A stretch of 64,000 bases of DNA from Bagarius yarrelli (GCA_005784505.1 VCAZ01000017.1:3927572-3991571), one strand, 5' to 3'. Positions 20,991 through 31,513 are shown, numbered from the stretch's first letter. Program-made: numbers and translations. Notes: generated from the sequence alone by a model not told the origin.

Positions 20991-21420
20991 TGTTAGCAGT
21001 TAGCCTACACCTGCATAAGCTCTTTATGCCAGCTGACATAACAATACATAAATAGTAACAAAGGATTTTTTTCTCAACATAAGTGACTAGATAGGTAATA
21101 GATTTTTGTGACTATACCACTGTGTTTTGGAGCATTATAGCACTGTTATGTTGTCATTTGGCTCATGTCACAAAGGGGCATCAGTCTTTTGGGAAGTTTT
21201 TTAATTTGTTAGGAAAATTTCTATGTATGTTCCTCACAAGAAAAGATATGCATATACATTTATAAAGGTTTATTTATAATTTGCATAATAAATAATAGAT
21301 ATTGGGGTAATTTAACACTGTTATTACGTGTTATAACACTTGTGAGACATACATTATATATACATATATATTTGATCGCTGCTTTCTCTCTCTCTCTCTT
21401 TCTCTCTCTTTATTTTTTTT
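20991..21420. other. Unassigned AT-rich with (TC)n
   Basis: A TC tract runs at about 21385-21410. No other feature was recognised. Confidence 0.45.
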
Positions 21421-21830
21421 CAATCTCTCATTCTTAGCCCTAGTGCATTGTGGGTACCCTTCATGGGAACCTTCACATCTGCAGGGGCGACAGCTATCTC
21501 CCGTTCATGAAAGCTCCAGCAGGAAGTGGTGACTCGGCCCATGCGAGCGAGAGGAAAGGGCGCGATTGTTCGTGAACTCAGGAGGGGCTGCGTCGTGGTG
21601 TGTGGGACATATCAAAATATTTGACAGACTTCAGGATTATGAAAACAGCTCTGTGGCCCCTGGCTGCTCTGCTGCATTGTCTGGGCACTGGGAGCTGCGA
21701 TCTGGCCCATTCGGAGCAACTCAGTGTGTGTTAATACCATGTAATGAAATTAAGGGGTTTTGGGCAGTGCTGCATTTGGCCTCCCTGGCTGTGCCTTTTT
21801 TCATGGCATGGGGATGATAAAGAAAAGGAA
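21421..21830. other. Candidate conserved non-coding element
   Basis: This is balanced, unique sequence of about 400 bases. It includes TAGTGCATTGTGGGTACCC, CGAACTCAGG-like repeats and GTAATGAAATTAAGGGG, then GCTGCATTTGGCCTCC. There is an 83-codon frame at 21566-21817 without recognised similarity. Confidence 0.3.
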
Positions 21831-22138
21831 AATATCGCTACCATATTTATAGCATGGGTCATAAGGATGCTTTTGTCAGTTTGGAGGTCCAACAAGGTTA
21901 TAATACTTAAATAAAAATTTGCATTGCACTACTCCCAGTTCTGTTCTATTGTCAAACACGTGTTATAATTAAAAAGCTGAAAAATATATTACTCACTGAC
22001 ATAATTTATTAAAAGCTCATGAAAACATAACTGTCATAAGTTATGAATAAAAAGAAGAGAAAATATAGCTAAAATATATCTCAATTTATTAAACACTTAA
22101 AAAACATAACTGCTATAACGTTATAATTACAAAGCGAA
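21831..22138. repeat. Degenerate A/T-rich repeats with TTATAAC words
   Basis: Two related blocks, around 22003-22050 and 22083-22130, share AATTTATTAAA followed by AAAACATAACTG and a TTATAA word. They look like eroded tandem units and lead into the minisatellite zone. Confidence 0.4.
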
Positions 22139-22193
22139 TATATATATATATATATATATATATAGATATATATATATATATATATATATATAT
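22139..22193. repeat. (TA)n microsatellite
   Basis: A TA array with a single GA interruption near 22165. Confidence 0.95.
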
Positions 22194-22385
22194 GGACTTA
22201 ATTTACTAAAACCACATAAAAGATGCACAACTCTTATTACAGTGGTTATCTTTACAGTAATAACTATGCAAGTGTTATAATGCATCATACACATGGTATG
22301 AATGTTTATGCATGGATGTTAACTTATTCCATCGTAAATTCTTACATACATTTGTGTGAACTATCAAAAAAGCTCTTTCAGATAA

Positions 22386-22940
22386 CAGATCCTTTTATTC
22401 TACTAATTATAACATCTTTACTAGTTATAACCTACCCTTTCATTCTACAATTCATAAGATTTTCTTCACTAGTTATAACCCTCTTTATTTATTCTACTAG
22501 TTATAACAACATCTTGTTTAGTGGCTATAACAGATCCTGTTATTCTACTAGTTATAACATAGCCTTTACTAGTTATATCCTACCTTTTTATTCTACTAGT
22601 TATATCATCTCCATCACTAGTTATAAGCTACCTTTTATTCTACTGATTATAAAATCTTGTTTACTATTTATAACCTAGCCTTTTATTCTACTAGTTATAA
22701 GACCATCTTGTTTACTAGTTATAACCTACCCTTTTATTCTACTAGTTATAACATCGTGTTCACTGGTTATAATCCACCCTTTCAATGTACTAGTTATAAC
22801 ATCATCTTGTTTGGTGGTTATAACCGACACTTTTATTCTAATTGTTATCACATCATGTATTATGGTTATAACCGACCCTTTTATTCAACTAGTTATGACA
22901 TCATCTTGTTTAGTGGTTATAACCTACCCTTTTATTCCAG
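22386..22940 (+). repeat. Minisatellite, about 49-bp unit
   Basis: The phrase CCTTTTATTCTACTAGTTAT, or a close variant, begins near 22391, 22437, 22485, 22536, 22583, 22631, 22679, 22730, 22778, 22829, 22877 and 22928. Spacing is 46-51 bases. Each unit also contains a second ACTAGTTATAAC half, so the ancestral unit may be about 25 bp. Because many units are 48 bp the repeat gives long in-frame hydrophobic peptides, which are not evidence of a gene. Confidence 0.85.
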
Positions 22941-23371
22941 CTTTTTCTTCATACCATTGCTTATCTTTCACCGTACGTTTACCCGGCCGCCATCTCCCGT
23001 CCCCTCATAAGCGCAGCTTGCTAATCTAAAACGATCGAATCGTCTCTGTGGTAGGAACAGAGTGCAAAGAGGAAAAAAAAGAAATCCCTGATGTTAAACC
23101 TCTAGGTACAGAAGGCTGTTAGCAATTGCTGATGATAGTAGGCAAACATTAACATAATAATTAGTGTCTTGTAATTGTTTCATTAAAACCAGTTGTTCCA
23201 TTTCTCCTCGTGTTTTCCCAGTAGACGAGAGGAAGTTGGACGACAGCCAGGAGGAGGCAGGGGCGCCATGTTGGCACCGCCAAGCTCAAGATGGTTCACT
23301 TCAGCTCGGGCGAGGAGGAGACGAGCTGTTTATTTCAGTCATACTCCTCCCTGTGTGTGTCTCTCTCTCTC

Positions 23372-23373
<2 letters not shown>
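22941..23373. other. Unassigned balanced sequence
   Basis: Unique-looking DNA follows the minisatellite, with CpGs around 22975-23060 and 23215-23330. Overlapping frames end in the CA repeat. No family was recognised. Confidence 0.35.

Positions 23374-23406
<33 letters not shown>
23374..23406 (+). repeat. (CA)n microsatellite
   Basis: An uninterrupted CA array after a short TC stretch. Confidence 0.95.
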
Positions 23407-23409
<3 letters not shown>

Positions 23410-23579
23410 CCTGATGCCCCTTCAGATGCCATTCAGAGTAAGTGAAAATGTATTAATAGGTTTAAATGATGACCCTAGTTACATTTTGTTTATGTTTTTT
23501 TTAATGTGGGTTTATTTTTAACTAAACACTAATAAACATTTTTTAATCACTGCGGAAAAAAAATGATTTTTTGGTTTTT

Positions 23580-23819
23580 TAGTTAGTTACTTAGTTAGTT
23601 CGTCAATTAATTAGTTAGTTAATAAGTGGTACTGCAGTGGTTAAGGTGTTGGACTACTGGGGTTAGCACCACCAAGCTACCACTTTTGGGCCCCTGAGCA
23701 AGGCCCTTAACCCCTAATTGCTTAGTTGTCTGACAGAGAATAATGTAAGTCCCTCTGGATAAGGACGTCCCAAATGGCACAAATGTAAAGGGAGTGAGTG
23801 AGTGAGTGAGTGAGTGAGG

Positions 23820-23856
<37 letters not shown>
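23580..23856. repeat. (GTTA)n/(GTGA)n array enclosing a SINE
   Basis: GTTA/TTAG units occur at about 23580-23622 and again at 23819-23856, with GTGA units at 23791-23818. A SINE B lies between, so the SINE probably landed in or next to a growing tetranucleotide array. Confidence 0.75.
23626..23790 (+). mobile_element. SINE family B copy
   Basis: GTGGTACTGCAGTGGTTAAG, TTAGCACCACCAAGCTACC, GGCCCCTGAGCAAGGCCC and GTAAGTCCCTCTGGATAAGG are intact blocks. The GGTTCGATTCC segment is deleted. Confidence 0.9.
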
Positions 23857-24696
23857 GCTTATATTAATCTGCAAAATAAGCTTTCTTGATTTTATTTATA
23901 AATCATTTAAAAAAAATATAGAAAGAGCGAGAAAAAGCACTTTATAACCCTTTATAACAGCTGACAAAAAAACTCTAAATGCCTAGATATAAGAGTATTC
24001 CATAAGGAGAAAGTTGTTATAAACCCTTCATAACAGCATATATAATGAACAAATGTATGTCTATGTTAGTCTGTCTAAAATGTTAGTACATTTTTTTTTT
24101 TAAAATAAATTATTTATTTATAATTATCTCAGGTCACTCTAAACCACAAATGAAAACAAGCAGTTATAAAAGTTCATTAACACAACAGTTATAACCTCTT
24201 TATAAATGCTTTATAACAAATACTCTCTTTATACGATTATATAAATTTCTACTTATTATATACAACACTGAACATTATAAGTATTTATTCCAGAATATGC
24301 TAATAATTCCTTTATTTCATTGATTTTTAAGCCTAATAAAGTTTCATTTACTTAAACTGAATATTATTTAAATATTTAAATATTCAATACAAACATTTAT
24401 AAAACAATTATACAATATAAATATCTACATTTTTGTCTGAGTTAAACATTCTTAATGACCAATTAATTTGTGTTAAGAAATGTCATAATTTCTAGAGTGT
24501 ATATTTAAATTATTTATTGGAATTAAATATACAGCAATTATAAAATACAAAAAAAATATAGTGTGTGTGGATATGTGTGTGTGTGTGTGTGTGTTTTCCG
24601 TTTCGCTCCATTAGGAGGCATAATACACATTGACATTAAAGACCACTTGCAGTTATCGCACACACACACACACACACACATATGACATTCCTCTCT
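23857..24696. other. AT-rich sequence with TTATAAC words and CA/GT tracts
   Basis: TTTATAACCCTTTATAACAG (23941-23960), TTGTTATAAACCCTTCATAA (24014-24033) and AACAGTTATAACCTC (near 24184) recall the minisatellite motif. GT (24567-24594) and CA (24660-24680) microsatellites lie near the end. Confidence 0.5.
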
Positions 24697-25375
24697 TGTC
24701 ATTCATTCATTTCGCTGCTCTGTTTTCCAAAACTTTGGTGCAGTGTTTCCCATTTGTGCTTTTCATCCTCGCATCTCACCTCGAGATGAATGTTACTAAA
24801 CACGTGAAGGATCGTTTACAGAGCTGCTCATTCACGCCTCGGCACCGTCAGCCTAAAAGCGAGATGAGAACGTATATCACGCCGCTATAACCCACTCCAG
24901 CTCCTCGAGACGGATTCCGATATGGCGTAAACAAACAGACGGCGTCATGTTGACAATGTTTCTCTGCGTGCTTATTGAATCCTGAAAAGGAGGGCAATTT
25001 CTCTGCGACATTGTGCAATCTCGGAGATCTGTAAACATAAATAAACAAACCAACATGTGAAATATGAGTGTGTTTGCGCCGGCGCGCGTGTGGGTCGGTG
25101 TAGTTGTGTCGTGTCCCCGGATCCCTCCCAAAAGACTGATTGGAACTTGTGCACCACCACAATTTACTTCCTCTGCGCTAGCGATAAATCAAGATCCTGG
25201 GATTTCGCTGGGATATGAGCGGCGTATGCCATCTGTACTGCAGAGATCAAATAACTGCCTCCGATACGCCTTATTCAGAGCAGGGCGGGTGAAAGGGGGC
25301 CATCTCTTAGAAAATTATTTTTCATTCTTCACCCGCGCCTTCGCTGACAAATATACTCATTTTCTCTTCATTGTG
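24697..25375. other. Candidate conserved regulatory island
   Basis: This is the largest uninterrupted unique, balanced, CpG-containing stretch in the window. It includes CGATATGGCGTAAACAAACAG (FOX-type word), GTAAACATAAATAAACAAAC, GCGCCGGCGCGCGTGTGGG, GCGCTAGCGATAAATCAAG and AGAGATCAAATAACTGCC. Frames on both strands (up to 154 codons) run into homopolymers and lack recognisable domains. Conservation and activity are untested. Confidence 0.45.
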
Positions 25376-25380
25376 TTGAA

Positions 25381-25428
25381 CAAAAAAAAACAAAAAAAAA
25401 AACAAAAAAAAAAAAAAAAAAAAAAAAC
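25381..25428 (+). repeat. Poly-A with C interruptions
   Basis: Three A-runs are separated by single C residues and end in a long A-run before ACGT. No retroposon body was recognised immediately upstream. Confidence 0.85.
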
Positions 25429-26149
25429 GTATTTCCGCGAACAAACTGTTTGGAGGCTTTCTGTTTTCTATCAACCCAGCATTAGAGTCACCATCATCAT
25501 CTGCTTGTGGGGATTCGAGGGCACGTAATGCATTTGGGATATTTTATAATATTGCGGGTAATCGTGAAGAAAAACACGCGTTTCTTGAGAAAAAAAAAAA
25601 ACAACTTTATTCTGGCGTGCCCAAACTTTTGAAGTCTATATCTGCTTTGATTAAAGTGGTCTATGTGAATATCATTGTTTCCTTAAGTGCAGAACTGGAA
25701 GCGCTACCATCTTCAAAAGAAATTCCCCCACCCCCACCCGTACACCCCTCCTTACTTTTCGTTTTACATATTCATGTATTTATCTGCATTACTCTGAATA
25801 TGCACGCTAGGCCCCTCGTTCGCCCATGATAATACTAATCCTGTTTACGTAGAAGGTTCGATAAAAGTGTTGGGCAAAATACAAATCGGAGGATTACAGA
25901 ACTTCAAGGCGTATAGGTCAAAGGGTATCTCATAAAATCAAGGCGTGGAGGGCAGGGGGGAAAGAAGGAAAAAAGAACAGGAGGGAGATGAAGGGGACAG
26001 TAGAAAGCAAGAGAAATGATTCAAAAAGGAAAAAAAGAACACAAAGGACTTCGTTTTGCTCGGAAAATGGATATACAGTGCGGAGTTCGAACAATGAGTG
26101 AAGAAGAGAAAAAAAAAAAAAAATCCTGAACACAGAATCGTTCCTGCTA
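25429..26149. other. Unassigned sequence
   Basis: This is mixed DNA, purine-rich on the plus strand at 25945-26125. A 99-codon minus-strand frame arises from that purine bias. Nothing was recognised. Confidence 0.4.
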
Positions 26150-26420
26150 CTAATGAGAAAAGTGTCCCGGCGTATGTTCCATGACCAGAGAGAGTTCAAA
26201 TCCAGCAGAACTATCAGCTCGACCGGCACTCTCGCCTGCAGTCACACGGAGCCGGGTGCTCTCTGTGCTCTTGCCGCTCTAAAGGATCGGGGATTATCGT
26301 ACACACTTCTAAACCCAAGCCGGCCTGCTATGCGTGACCTCATAACGTCAGCTCTGAAAGTAGTTCCCGAAAGAGTTCTGCATTTCGTTTTACATGTATC
26401 TTCTACCTAAACCTACCAAA
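26150..26420. other. Candidate conserved non-coding element
   Basis: Balanced, CpG-containing unique sequence includes CATGACCAGAGAGAGTTCAA and CAGCTCGACCGGCACTCTCG, then GTGACCTCATAACGTCAGC. An 85-codon frame spans it without recognised similarity. Confidence 0.3.
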
Positions 26421-26578
26421 TACCCCCCTTCATGGTGACGCAATTTTTCCGTAATGGCAGTGGCTACTTTTAGCAGAAAATACTTTAGAAATAATTTGAG
26501 AAATGTTAATGTTTGAATACAGAGGACGTACTGGTGAAACAATTCAGATCTATTAGGAACATGTATAGCAAACACAAA

Positions 26579-26755
26579 AGTGAGTGGCATCTTAGTGTTG
26601 GACTGTTAATTGTAAGCTCAGGGTTCGATTTCCAACACCACCAGATTCCCCCTGCTGGGCCCCAAAGCAAAACCCTTAACCTCCAAATTAAAAGGTAAAA
26701 GTTGCTCTGGATAAATGATAAATGAAATCGCTCTGGCTAAATGGACTGTAAATAA
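26579..26755 (+). mobile_element. SINE family B copy
   Basis: TGTTGGACTGTTAATTGTAAG, AGGGTTCGATTTCCAACACC, CTGCTGGGCCCCAAAGC and GTTGCTCTGGATAAATG identify it. The head is shortened. Confidence 0.8.
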
Positions 26756-26856
26756 ATGAAAAGCTGGTAAGGACGTAATAAGAGCGATCCGAACCAAGGT
26801 ATCACATCCGTATGAGACATATTAATCGGTAGTAGATCCGGTTAATCGGGTAGTCT

Positions 26857-27310
26857 TACTCTTTCTTTCTATAACACCTTCCACACTTATGGAAAGGTTT
26901 TCCACTTGACCAGGGGTGTCCAAAGGGTCATTGTCCTGCAGAGTTTAGCTCCAACCCTAATTAAACACACCTGAACCAATTAATTAAGATCTTGCTAGGT
27001 ACACTTGAAATTTACAGGTTAAGGCAAGTGGTGTTTTGTGATTTGATTATTCACCCACAATAGTATAGATCAGTTAGATCAGATACTAATGTTGAGGTGA
27101 GGGGGGCTGAAGTTCAGTCAATGTTCCAGTTTATCTCAGTGGGGTTGGGTCAGAGTCGGGGCACTGGCCAGGAGTTTTTCCACTGCAACCGGAATACAGC
27201 ATGTCTTTAGGGAGCTCAGGTACTTTGTGCACAGAGACATTGTCATGCTCGAACAGTGTTTGGGTGTCTTAGTTCAAGTAAAAAAAAAAAATTTGTTGCT
27301 TTAACATACA
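26857..27310 (-). mobile_element. Tc1-like-derived repeat, split by a MITE
   Basis: Outer parts 26857-26910 and about 27031-27310 match the reverse complement of 32948-33240 and 51150-51505. Shared blocks include ATCAGATACTAATGTTGAGG, ATCTCAGTGGGGTTGGGTC, TTTGTGCACAGAGACATTG and TCATGCTCGAACA. The family derives from the C-terminal transposase region of a Tc1-like transposon. It is heavily mutated. Confidence 0.7.
26911..27030 (+). mobile_element. hAT-type MITE, 3'-truncated
   Basis: CAGGGGTGTCCAAAGGGTC, CCTGCAGAGTTTAGCTCC and AACACACCTGAACCAATT match the left half of the element at 891-1075. The second inverted arm is missing. It interrupts the Tc1-derived repeat. Confidence 0.75.
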
Positions 27311-28219
27311 GTCTTGACGACCGTGGGGTTCAGACAGTTTGGGAAAGACACTATATAGAAATATAGTAATAACCTCAACCCATTATAGATTTTACACACA
27401 TAATTAATGCAAATTTATAATTTTACCAAAATGCTAATCAGCAAAGTAAATATGGGTATAAAAATTCTTTTCTGGAACGCTGTATAGAATATAAGGTCCA
27501 AATGTTGAGCGATATTAATAAGGAAAACTCGACTCATCTAATCTGAGATAATAGTGCCGTCCCTTCTGCACTGCCATTGCGAGTTGACAGTTACACATTA
27601 CATTTAGCCAGAGAAAGTGTCCAACTGTCCAAATGTCTTGCTCACCATCTCTCTCTCTCTCTCTTTCTCACTCTGAGGGAATGCACATGCTAAAGATGGT
27701 CTCATCTGCGTTCGAGCTCGGCACAGATTCCCGGCTTGGTGCTACTCTCTCTATATCTCCTACGCTAAATCTCCTTCCTGTGAGGTCTGTCCATCAAATC
27801 CATGTGATCCCAGAAAAAAAAAGGAATGCAGTCTGTACACACACATATATTAGTTCTTGTTACTCGAAATGGACACCAGAATTGCTCTTCTGCCATCTGT
27901 CTTTGTGTGACAGAGAGAAAGAGAGAGAGAGAGAGAGACAGCGAGAGAGCCAGTGGAAGCAGTGAGCTAAGAATCATAGGAAGGGATGGATTCCCCAATT
28001 TTTATTTATTTATGTGTTTATTGTTGTCCTTGTATTGATATGGTCCACACGGTACAGCCAAGAAACCAACGATAATTAGCACCATCTGTACCCACACTTG
28101 CATTGATGCATATATACATAAAGGTATGGCTTTCTTATTAAAAAAGAGTGAGTCATTATAGTATTGACGTTTAGCAATCATTTATATAACAATGACATCA
28201 CAAATACGAATATAAAATA
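27311..28219. other. Unassigned with (TC)n and (GA)n
   Basis: A TC tract (27646-27670) and a GA tract (27917-27950) lie in otherwise unremarkable sequence. Frames overlapping them are repeat artefacts. Confidence 0.45.
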
Positions 28220-28480
28220 ATAAGTGGTCATGATGTCTTTATCGACTCTATTCAGTGAAAAGATTCGGCTCAAGCGGAGTAATCTCTCATTAATCAGGGT
28301 AATTGCTGTGACCCATTATGCTACATGTTGGGAGATAAGTTGAACGGCATTAGGAAATCTCCACTAATCAAGTCGGAGTTAATGACGCTTTCTCTAATGC
28401 GCTGATCAGGATTTGACCATAGCTACTATGTACGGTAAAGTGCCCACAATATGCAGGAGTAGGCTATTTTTGTATAGCTG
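28220..28480. other. Candidate conserved non-coding element
   Basis: Unique sequence rich in TAAT cores: TCTCATTAATCAGGGTAATT, CCACTAATCAAGTCGGAG and GAGTTAATGACGCTTTC, followed by GCGCTGATCAGG. It ends at the border of the DIRS-like remnant. Confidence 0.4.
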
Positions 28481-28484
28481 TTCA

Positions 28485-29515
28485 CATTGTATGAGGAGCT
28501 GGCGGAGGTGGTCACCAGGGCAGCGGCTAAATTAAACACTGAATAGTTGAACAACAAAAAACGGATGTTCATCCTAGAAAAGTAAATTAGCTAAATGTTT
28601 ATAAAGGATAGGATGCAACCTCTACCTAGAGGGGCTGAAGTGTAAAGATCCTGGAATGAGCCCTGTTTAGCGAGGCTGTTAATTGACAATGGTGTGCCAT
28701 ACTCCAACATAGCAGGCACTACCAGACAATGTCCTGGGTTGAACAGATGCTAGTTGGCTACGGCAGTTGGTACGGCATCAGTGGGGGCCCCTGAACTACC
28801 CACCAAGGAAAGAGAAAAGCAGACAAAAAACTCACAGAACCACCAAAGAAACCAGAAATGACGGACGTTCCATGGCTACTGAGATGCACCTGTGGTTAAA
28901 CCTTTTTGGTATGGAGAAAAAAGACAGGGCTCACCTCCAACAGGCAAAGACAATCTTGCCACTTCTAGATGCTAGTCAAGGGCATCCCCATAAACATATC
29001 TCCTCATACTACCTGGACCCCACTGAAAATAGAGGGAATGAGGCAATGACAAGAGCCGGAGATCTTATGGAGAAGAACAAGTTTTAGGATTGTCACTCTC
29101 TCCAAAAAGACCCCCTGGAAAAAGTCCTGATAGGGGGGGGGTACATGAATTGCAGTATATGGTGCCTGACCTTCCCAGTGTTACTGGGAGATACCTTGAT
29201 ATCATTGCCACCTGCAGTACTTTAGGAAATAAAGTTATGGTTGCAATAAGAGGTAAAAACCTTCTCCTCAGCAAGTGCAGTCTGGCTTTAACTTCATGGT
29301 TCCAGAAAAAGTATGGAGGGTTGTATTCGATCTTAGACAGATACAGTTCAAAATGCTGACACAAATAGGTCATGTCACAAATAAGATCGGGGTACTGGTT
29401 TGTCACAATAGATCTCAAGGAAGGATATCAATTCTTCCTTAACACAGGAAGTTCCTGAGGTTTGCATTCGGGGGCAAAGCATTCCAATATCAAGTTCCAC
29501 CCATAGGTGCCATCA
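28485..29515 (+). pseudogene. DIRS-like retrotransposon remnant (Gag and RT)
   Basis: Three islands in order resemble DIRS-type polyproteins of fish. YEELAEVVTRAAAKL at 28490-28535 and RSMATEMHLWLNLFGMEKKD near 28865-28925 match the Gag-like part. SGFNFMVPEK at 29281 leads into FVTIDLKEGY at 29399-29428, the palm motif A region of reverse transcriptase. HRKFLRFAFGGKAFQYQV follows at 29443-29496 in a different frame. The frame changes and stops show it is dead. Terminal repeats and a tyrosine recombinase were not found, so it is a truncated copy. DIRS rather than Gypsy is judged from the Gag wording remembered for that group. Confidence 0.7.
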
Positions 29516-29830
29516 CAAAACATCTATCCTGTTTTGGATTTTATATCATATGTGGAGGTGATTCACTGCCTAAGAAAAACTGATGTAATTAAAATGTGGG
29601 AAAAATTGAATTCAAAATGGCCGACATCTTTTAAATTTTTGTTGTATGATTTATACACCAAGTCACATTGCTGGATTTTGCTGAAAATGGCTGCCATGGA
29701 CTCCAACTCCCAGAAACCACTAGCATTCTCTTGTATGCAATCTCTGGAATTCAATTACAGACACCTATTTCCCATTAAACCAGCCACTCCCCAGCCTATA
29801 AATGTTAGCTTGCTAGCCTAGGGAGTTTTT
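29516..29830. other. Unassigned, possibly retroelement-associated
   Basis: AAAATGGCTGCCATGGACTC and CAACTCCCAGAAACCAC recall leader sequences of fish retroelements, but no primer-binding site or LTR boundary is visible. It could be flank of the DIRS remnant or an unrelated insertion. Confidence 0.25.
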
Positions 29831-30119
29831 TTGGTTTTGTTTTATTTTAAAGTGCAGGCAAGAAAATAAGAAAGCTCTTGAAAATATAGCACATTTGTTT
29901 GACAAAATTTTTAAGAAAGTTTAAACTTGGGTTATATTAAAAAAAATGTTTGTTGAAGCCCAAATTTGCTAATCGAGTAAAAAAAATTAACAAATATTTT
30001 ATTAGGTAGAAAGGAAATTTCCAAAAAATCATCTCATAGAACAAATATTTTGTCAGGTTTTTGTATCTTAGCGCAGGAAAATAAATGCTGTGATTAAAAA
30101 AAAAATAGAGAGGGAAACC
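29831..30119. other. Unassigned AT-rich sequence
   Basis: I see nothing recognisable here. Confidence 0.4.
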
Positions 30120-30365
30120 CACTGGCTAGTTTGCATAGCTTGCTAATCACATTAAAGAAACATCTGAAAGAATAGGTAATTTGGAATACAAAAAGAATAA
30201 GTAATTGCTAACGCATCGTACCCAAGCGGCCAAATTATTTATGCCTAATGAAATCAGGCACGCATTCACTTCAGTGCGCAAAAAAAACCCCCAAAAACGT
30301 GCCATTACCTGTCAAGACGAGTGTGTTTCAATTATTGTGTGCTTCTCAGACAGTTGCTGTGTTAC
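30120..30365. other. Candidate conserved non-coding element
   Basis: Unique sequence with AGCTTGCTAATCACATTAAAG, GTAATTGCTAACGCATCG, AAATTATTTATGCCTAATG and TCAATTATTGTGTGC. The density of TAAT and ATTA words fits a homeodomain-responsive enhancer; this is inference. Confidence 0.35.
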
Positions 30366-30669
30366 CTAACAAATCTGCCTAGTATGTGGAGAAAGTGAGA
30401 CACAGGCAGAGAGACAGACAGAGACGGAGATGTTGTTCTGATATTAACATAGACAAGGCTCATTCGGAATTTAATTCTTATATAATTAATATAGCTTTTT
30501 TTTATTTCCATGACGGTGTCTATAACCGTTTCCAGAGGAAAGGTGTAAAATGAATATAAAGTAATAAAAGAAAGGGTAAAATGTGAAAAAAAAACCCCAC
30601 AACCTTCCACGAATGGGCTTCTGCACAACCCTTAACCCTGAAATGCTTAGTTGGATAGAAAAAAATTGG
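30366..30669. other. Unassigned, with SINE B crumb
   Basis: CACAACCCTTAACCCTGAAATGCTTAGTTGGATA at about 30624-30657 resembles the middle of SINE B. The rest is AT-rich. Confidence 0.4.
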
Positions 30670-30852
30670 TTACATTTACATTTGCAGATCCTTTATCCAG
30701 AGCGTCTTACATTTATCTCTTTCTTACATACAACAGAGCAGTTAGGGGTTAAAGGCTAGGCTGAGGTCCCCAGCAGTGGCAGCTTGGTGGTGCTGGGAAT
30801 TCGAACCCTGATCTTCCAAATATCAGTCCAACACCTTAACCACTGGACTACA
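30670..30852 (-). mobile_element. SINE family B copy, near complete
   Basis: ATCCAGAGCGTCTTACATTT, GCAGCTTGGTGGTGCTGGG, AATTCGAACCCTGATCTTCC and AGTCCAACACCTTAACCACT cover tail to head. Confidence 0.9.
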
Positions 30853-30919
30853 TGCTCTGGTTAACATTTACATTCCTTTCAAATGCCAGAAATGTAAGGT
30901 TTGTGGCCGCTAATGTTTT

Positions 30920-31075
30920 TGGAGAGGTTGTTATGTTGTTGGACTGCTAACCATAAGGTTGTGGGTTTGATTTTCAGCACAACCATGTTGCCACTGCTGA
31001 ACCCCCAAATAAAGCCATTACCCCCAAATGCCCAGTTGTATCTGCTAAATGTCATAAATGTAAATGTTATTTCAT
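30920..31075 (+). mobile_element. SINE family B copy
   Basis: TGTTGTTGGACTGCTAACC, GGGTTTGATTTTCAGCAC, GTTGCCACTGCTGAACCC and CAGTTGTATCTGCTAAATG identify the family. Confidence 0.8.
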
Positions 31076-31474
31076 GTGAGTTGGAAGGGGTGGACTGTAG
31101 AGACTGGAATACTTTGCTATATGCGCAGCTACAGCTAGCAACCCGCTTCCAAAGTACAACAGCTGGGCTAAAGGGTAATAGGTTGCTTGTGAGCGCCTAG
31201 GCTTCAATTTTTTGCTTTCTGTAACTGAAAATGGTGCAGCCCAAACACTCCCTTAAGGAGTCACTAGTGGGCCCAAGTTTCATCGCTGGAGGGAGGAACA
31301 GGAAATGAGCATTAATTGTGTTAATGATGATGTTTGTATAGGCCAGGGCTCTCAGAGTCTCTTTCTGTCATTTGCTTTCTCACTTGTACCATTTGAGACT
31401 TTGTCCTAATTCACCCAGAATTCAAAGTGAGGAAATGAACGGTTAATGAACATGCTTTGCTCATTCTCTGTCTT

Positions 31475-31513
<39 letters not shown>

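Noticed and set aside
22386..22940. Regularly spaced repeats considered as a CRISPR array
   Set aside because: The units are contiguous and diverged, with no unique spacers, in an animal genome.
22223..23010. Long hydrophobic repetitive frames (151 and 117 codons)
   Set aside because: They are translations of the 49-bp minisatellite, whose 48-bp units preserve frame; not a membrane protein gene.
25064..25528. 154-codon plus-strand frame
   Set aside because: Ends in a Lys run encoded by the A-rich repeat; no domain. The DNA is better explained as a unique regulatory-type island.
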